This document shows positions 6,241 through 6,758 of a DNA stretch of 6,758 nucleotides, in pieces. This stretch comes from an uncultured Dehalococcoidia bacterium (lineage in GTDB: Bacteria > Chloroflexota > Dehalococcoidia > Dehalococcoidales > UBA3254). Location: NCBI GenBank assembly GCA_903890885.1, contig CAITCX010000365.1, forward strand, positions 1 to 6,758, given 5' to 3'. The translations under genes and the position numbers were made by a program. The notes below the pieces were generated by a model. The model had not been told where the DNA came from. It saw only the letters and a program-made list of their open reading frames with translations, and made no database searches. The stretch's first letter is position 1; each line of letters opens with the position of its first letter.

Positions 6241-6714
6241 ATTCATCTTTCCGGTCTTAAGGAATATATCCAGCTCGTCTTCATTGCCGGAGTCTTTATC
6301 CAGAGTGATTTTACTGCGATCAGCCGGAGTCATGCCAAATTTGGCTGACAATGAAATAAGTTGTGCGGTGCACGTATGGATAATAGTGACCTGAGGCTTA
6401 GTTATTTCATTAGTTGAACCGTTTTTATTTGTATACTCGTGAGTTAGGGACCCGTCCAGTTCCTCGTATGCCTGTTTAAGCATTGCACGCAGCAGGCAGT
6501 AGTTAGCAAAGGCCGGACCATCAACAAACGTGAGTAATCTGGCTTTGTGCAACGCTGGAGCTTCGTGTCTCCAGATTCTTTTTGCCGCTATTGATAACCA
6601 AATAGGGCATGCCGGCATTCGTTCGCTCGGTTGAGGTTCGTTGCGGTTAATCCGGTTTTTATTCGGTTCACCGTTCAAGATTTTTATTCTGGTCGGGCGT
6701 GGTGTGCGTGCCAT
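6238..6714 (-). CDS. terS: Terminase small subunit (TerS), P27-like family
   Basis: This 158-residue protein recognises phage DNA and delivers it to the large terminase. The N-terminus is basic and proline-rich with the family-like ILNGEPNKNRIN segment (12-23). It is followed by MPACPIWLSIAAKRIWRHEAPALHKARLLTFVDGPAFANYCLLR (residues 33-76 approximately), which matches the pattern of an Ala/Trp helix, then a Leu...D...YC helix, seen in P27-type small terminases. The ending LISLSAKFGMTPADRSKI (118-135) is the characteristic C-terminal family motif. An acidic tail follows (DKDSGNEDELDIF). Length is close to HK97 gp1 (about 160 residues). The start has AAGGGG (6720-6725) 5 nt upstream. Its stop overlaps the TerL start by 1 nt, and the pairing supports the assignment. 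Only 44 nt lie between it and the right edge, so the upstream gene, often an HNH nuclease in this phage type, is not visible. Confidence 0.92.
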   Translation of the reverse strand: MARTPRPTRIKILNGEPNKNRINRNEPQPSERMPACPIWLSIAAKRIWRHEAPALHKARLLTFVDGPAFANYCLLRAMLKQAYEELDGSLTHEYTNKNGSTNEITKPQVTIIHTCTAQLISLSAKFGMTPADRSKITLDKDSGNEDELDIFLKTGKMN

Positions 6715-6758
6715 AAAATCCCCTTTTGGTTAAAATTCTGTGATTTCTCACGGCGTTC

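Noticed and set aside
6740..6751. Small inverted repeat GTGA-GAAA-TCAC upstream of TerS
   Set aside because: Only a 4-bp stem with no proper T-tract directly after it; expected often by chance.
6715..6758. Possible end of an upstream gene (for example an HNH nuclease) at the right edge
   Set aside because: Two minus-strand frames stay open in this short stretch, but both would overlap the TerS start and show no recognisable motif in about 15 codons.

Overview
The window is a packaging and head-morphogenesis block of a tailed phage or prophage (Caudoviricetes, HK97-like siphovirus type). Every supported gene lies on the minus strand, so the transcription order runs from the right end to the left end: small terminase (TerS), large terminase (TerL), portal, prohead protease, major capsid protein, two paralogous small head proteins, a 47-residue zinc-ribbon-like protein, and the 5' part of another probable structural gene that runs off the left edge. 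No integrase, repressor, tRNA, rRNA, insertion sequence, CRISPR array or attachment site is visible, so the sequence cannot say whether this is an integrated prophage or a free phage. The host is also uncertain. Purine-rich Shine-Dalgarno (SD) sequences of the GGAGG type before nearly every gene and moderate GC would suit a Firmicute/Clostridia-type host, but this is weak inference.

Layout: 6714-4601 holds the DNA-packaging motor. TerS and TerL are joined by a 1-nt stop/start overlap (TAATG). 4571-3342 is the portal. A 72-nt gap follows, containing a good intrinsic-terminator-like hairpin oriented with the genes (3294-3317). 3269-2517 is the protease and 2527-1307 the capsid protein, overlapping by 11 nt. 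1267-851 and 841-419 are two related proteins of 138 and 140 residues. 409-266 is the zinc-ribbon-like gene, and 249-1 the partial gene.

How the genes work together: TerS recognises phage DNA. TerL cuts it and pumps it through the portal ring into a procapsid built from the capsid protein. The protease removes the capsid protein's N-terminal coiled-coil delta domain during maturation. The two paralogous proteins probably decorate or stabilise the shell. Head-tail connector genes would be expected beyond the left edge.

The core genes are ordinary. The points worth a second look are the terminator-like hairpin inside the structural operon between low-copy and high-copy genes, the tandem pair of diverged head proteins, the short Cys/His gene, and an SD sequence displayed in a hairpin loop just after the capsid gene. 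I see no clear new defence or mobile system. The only gaps between genes are short, the longest being 72 nt.
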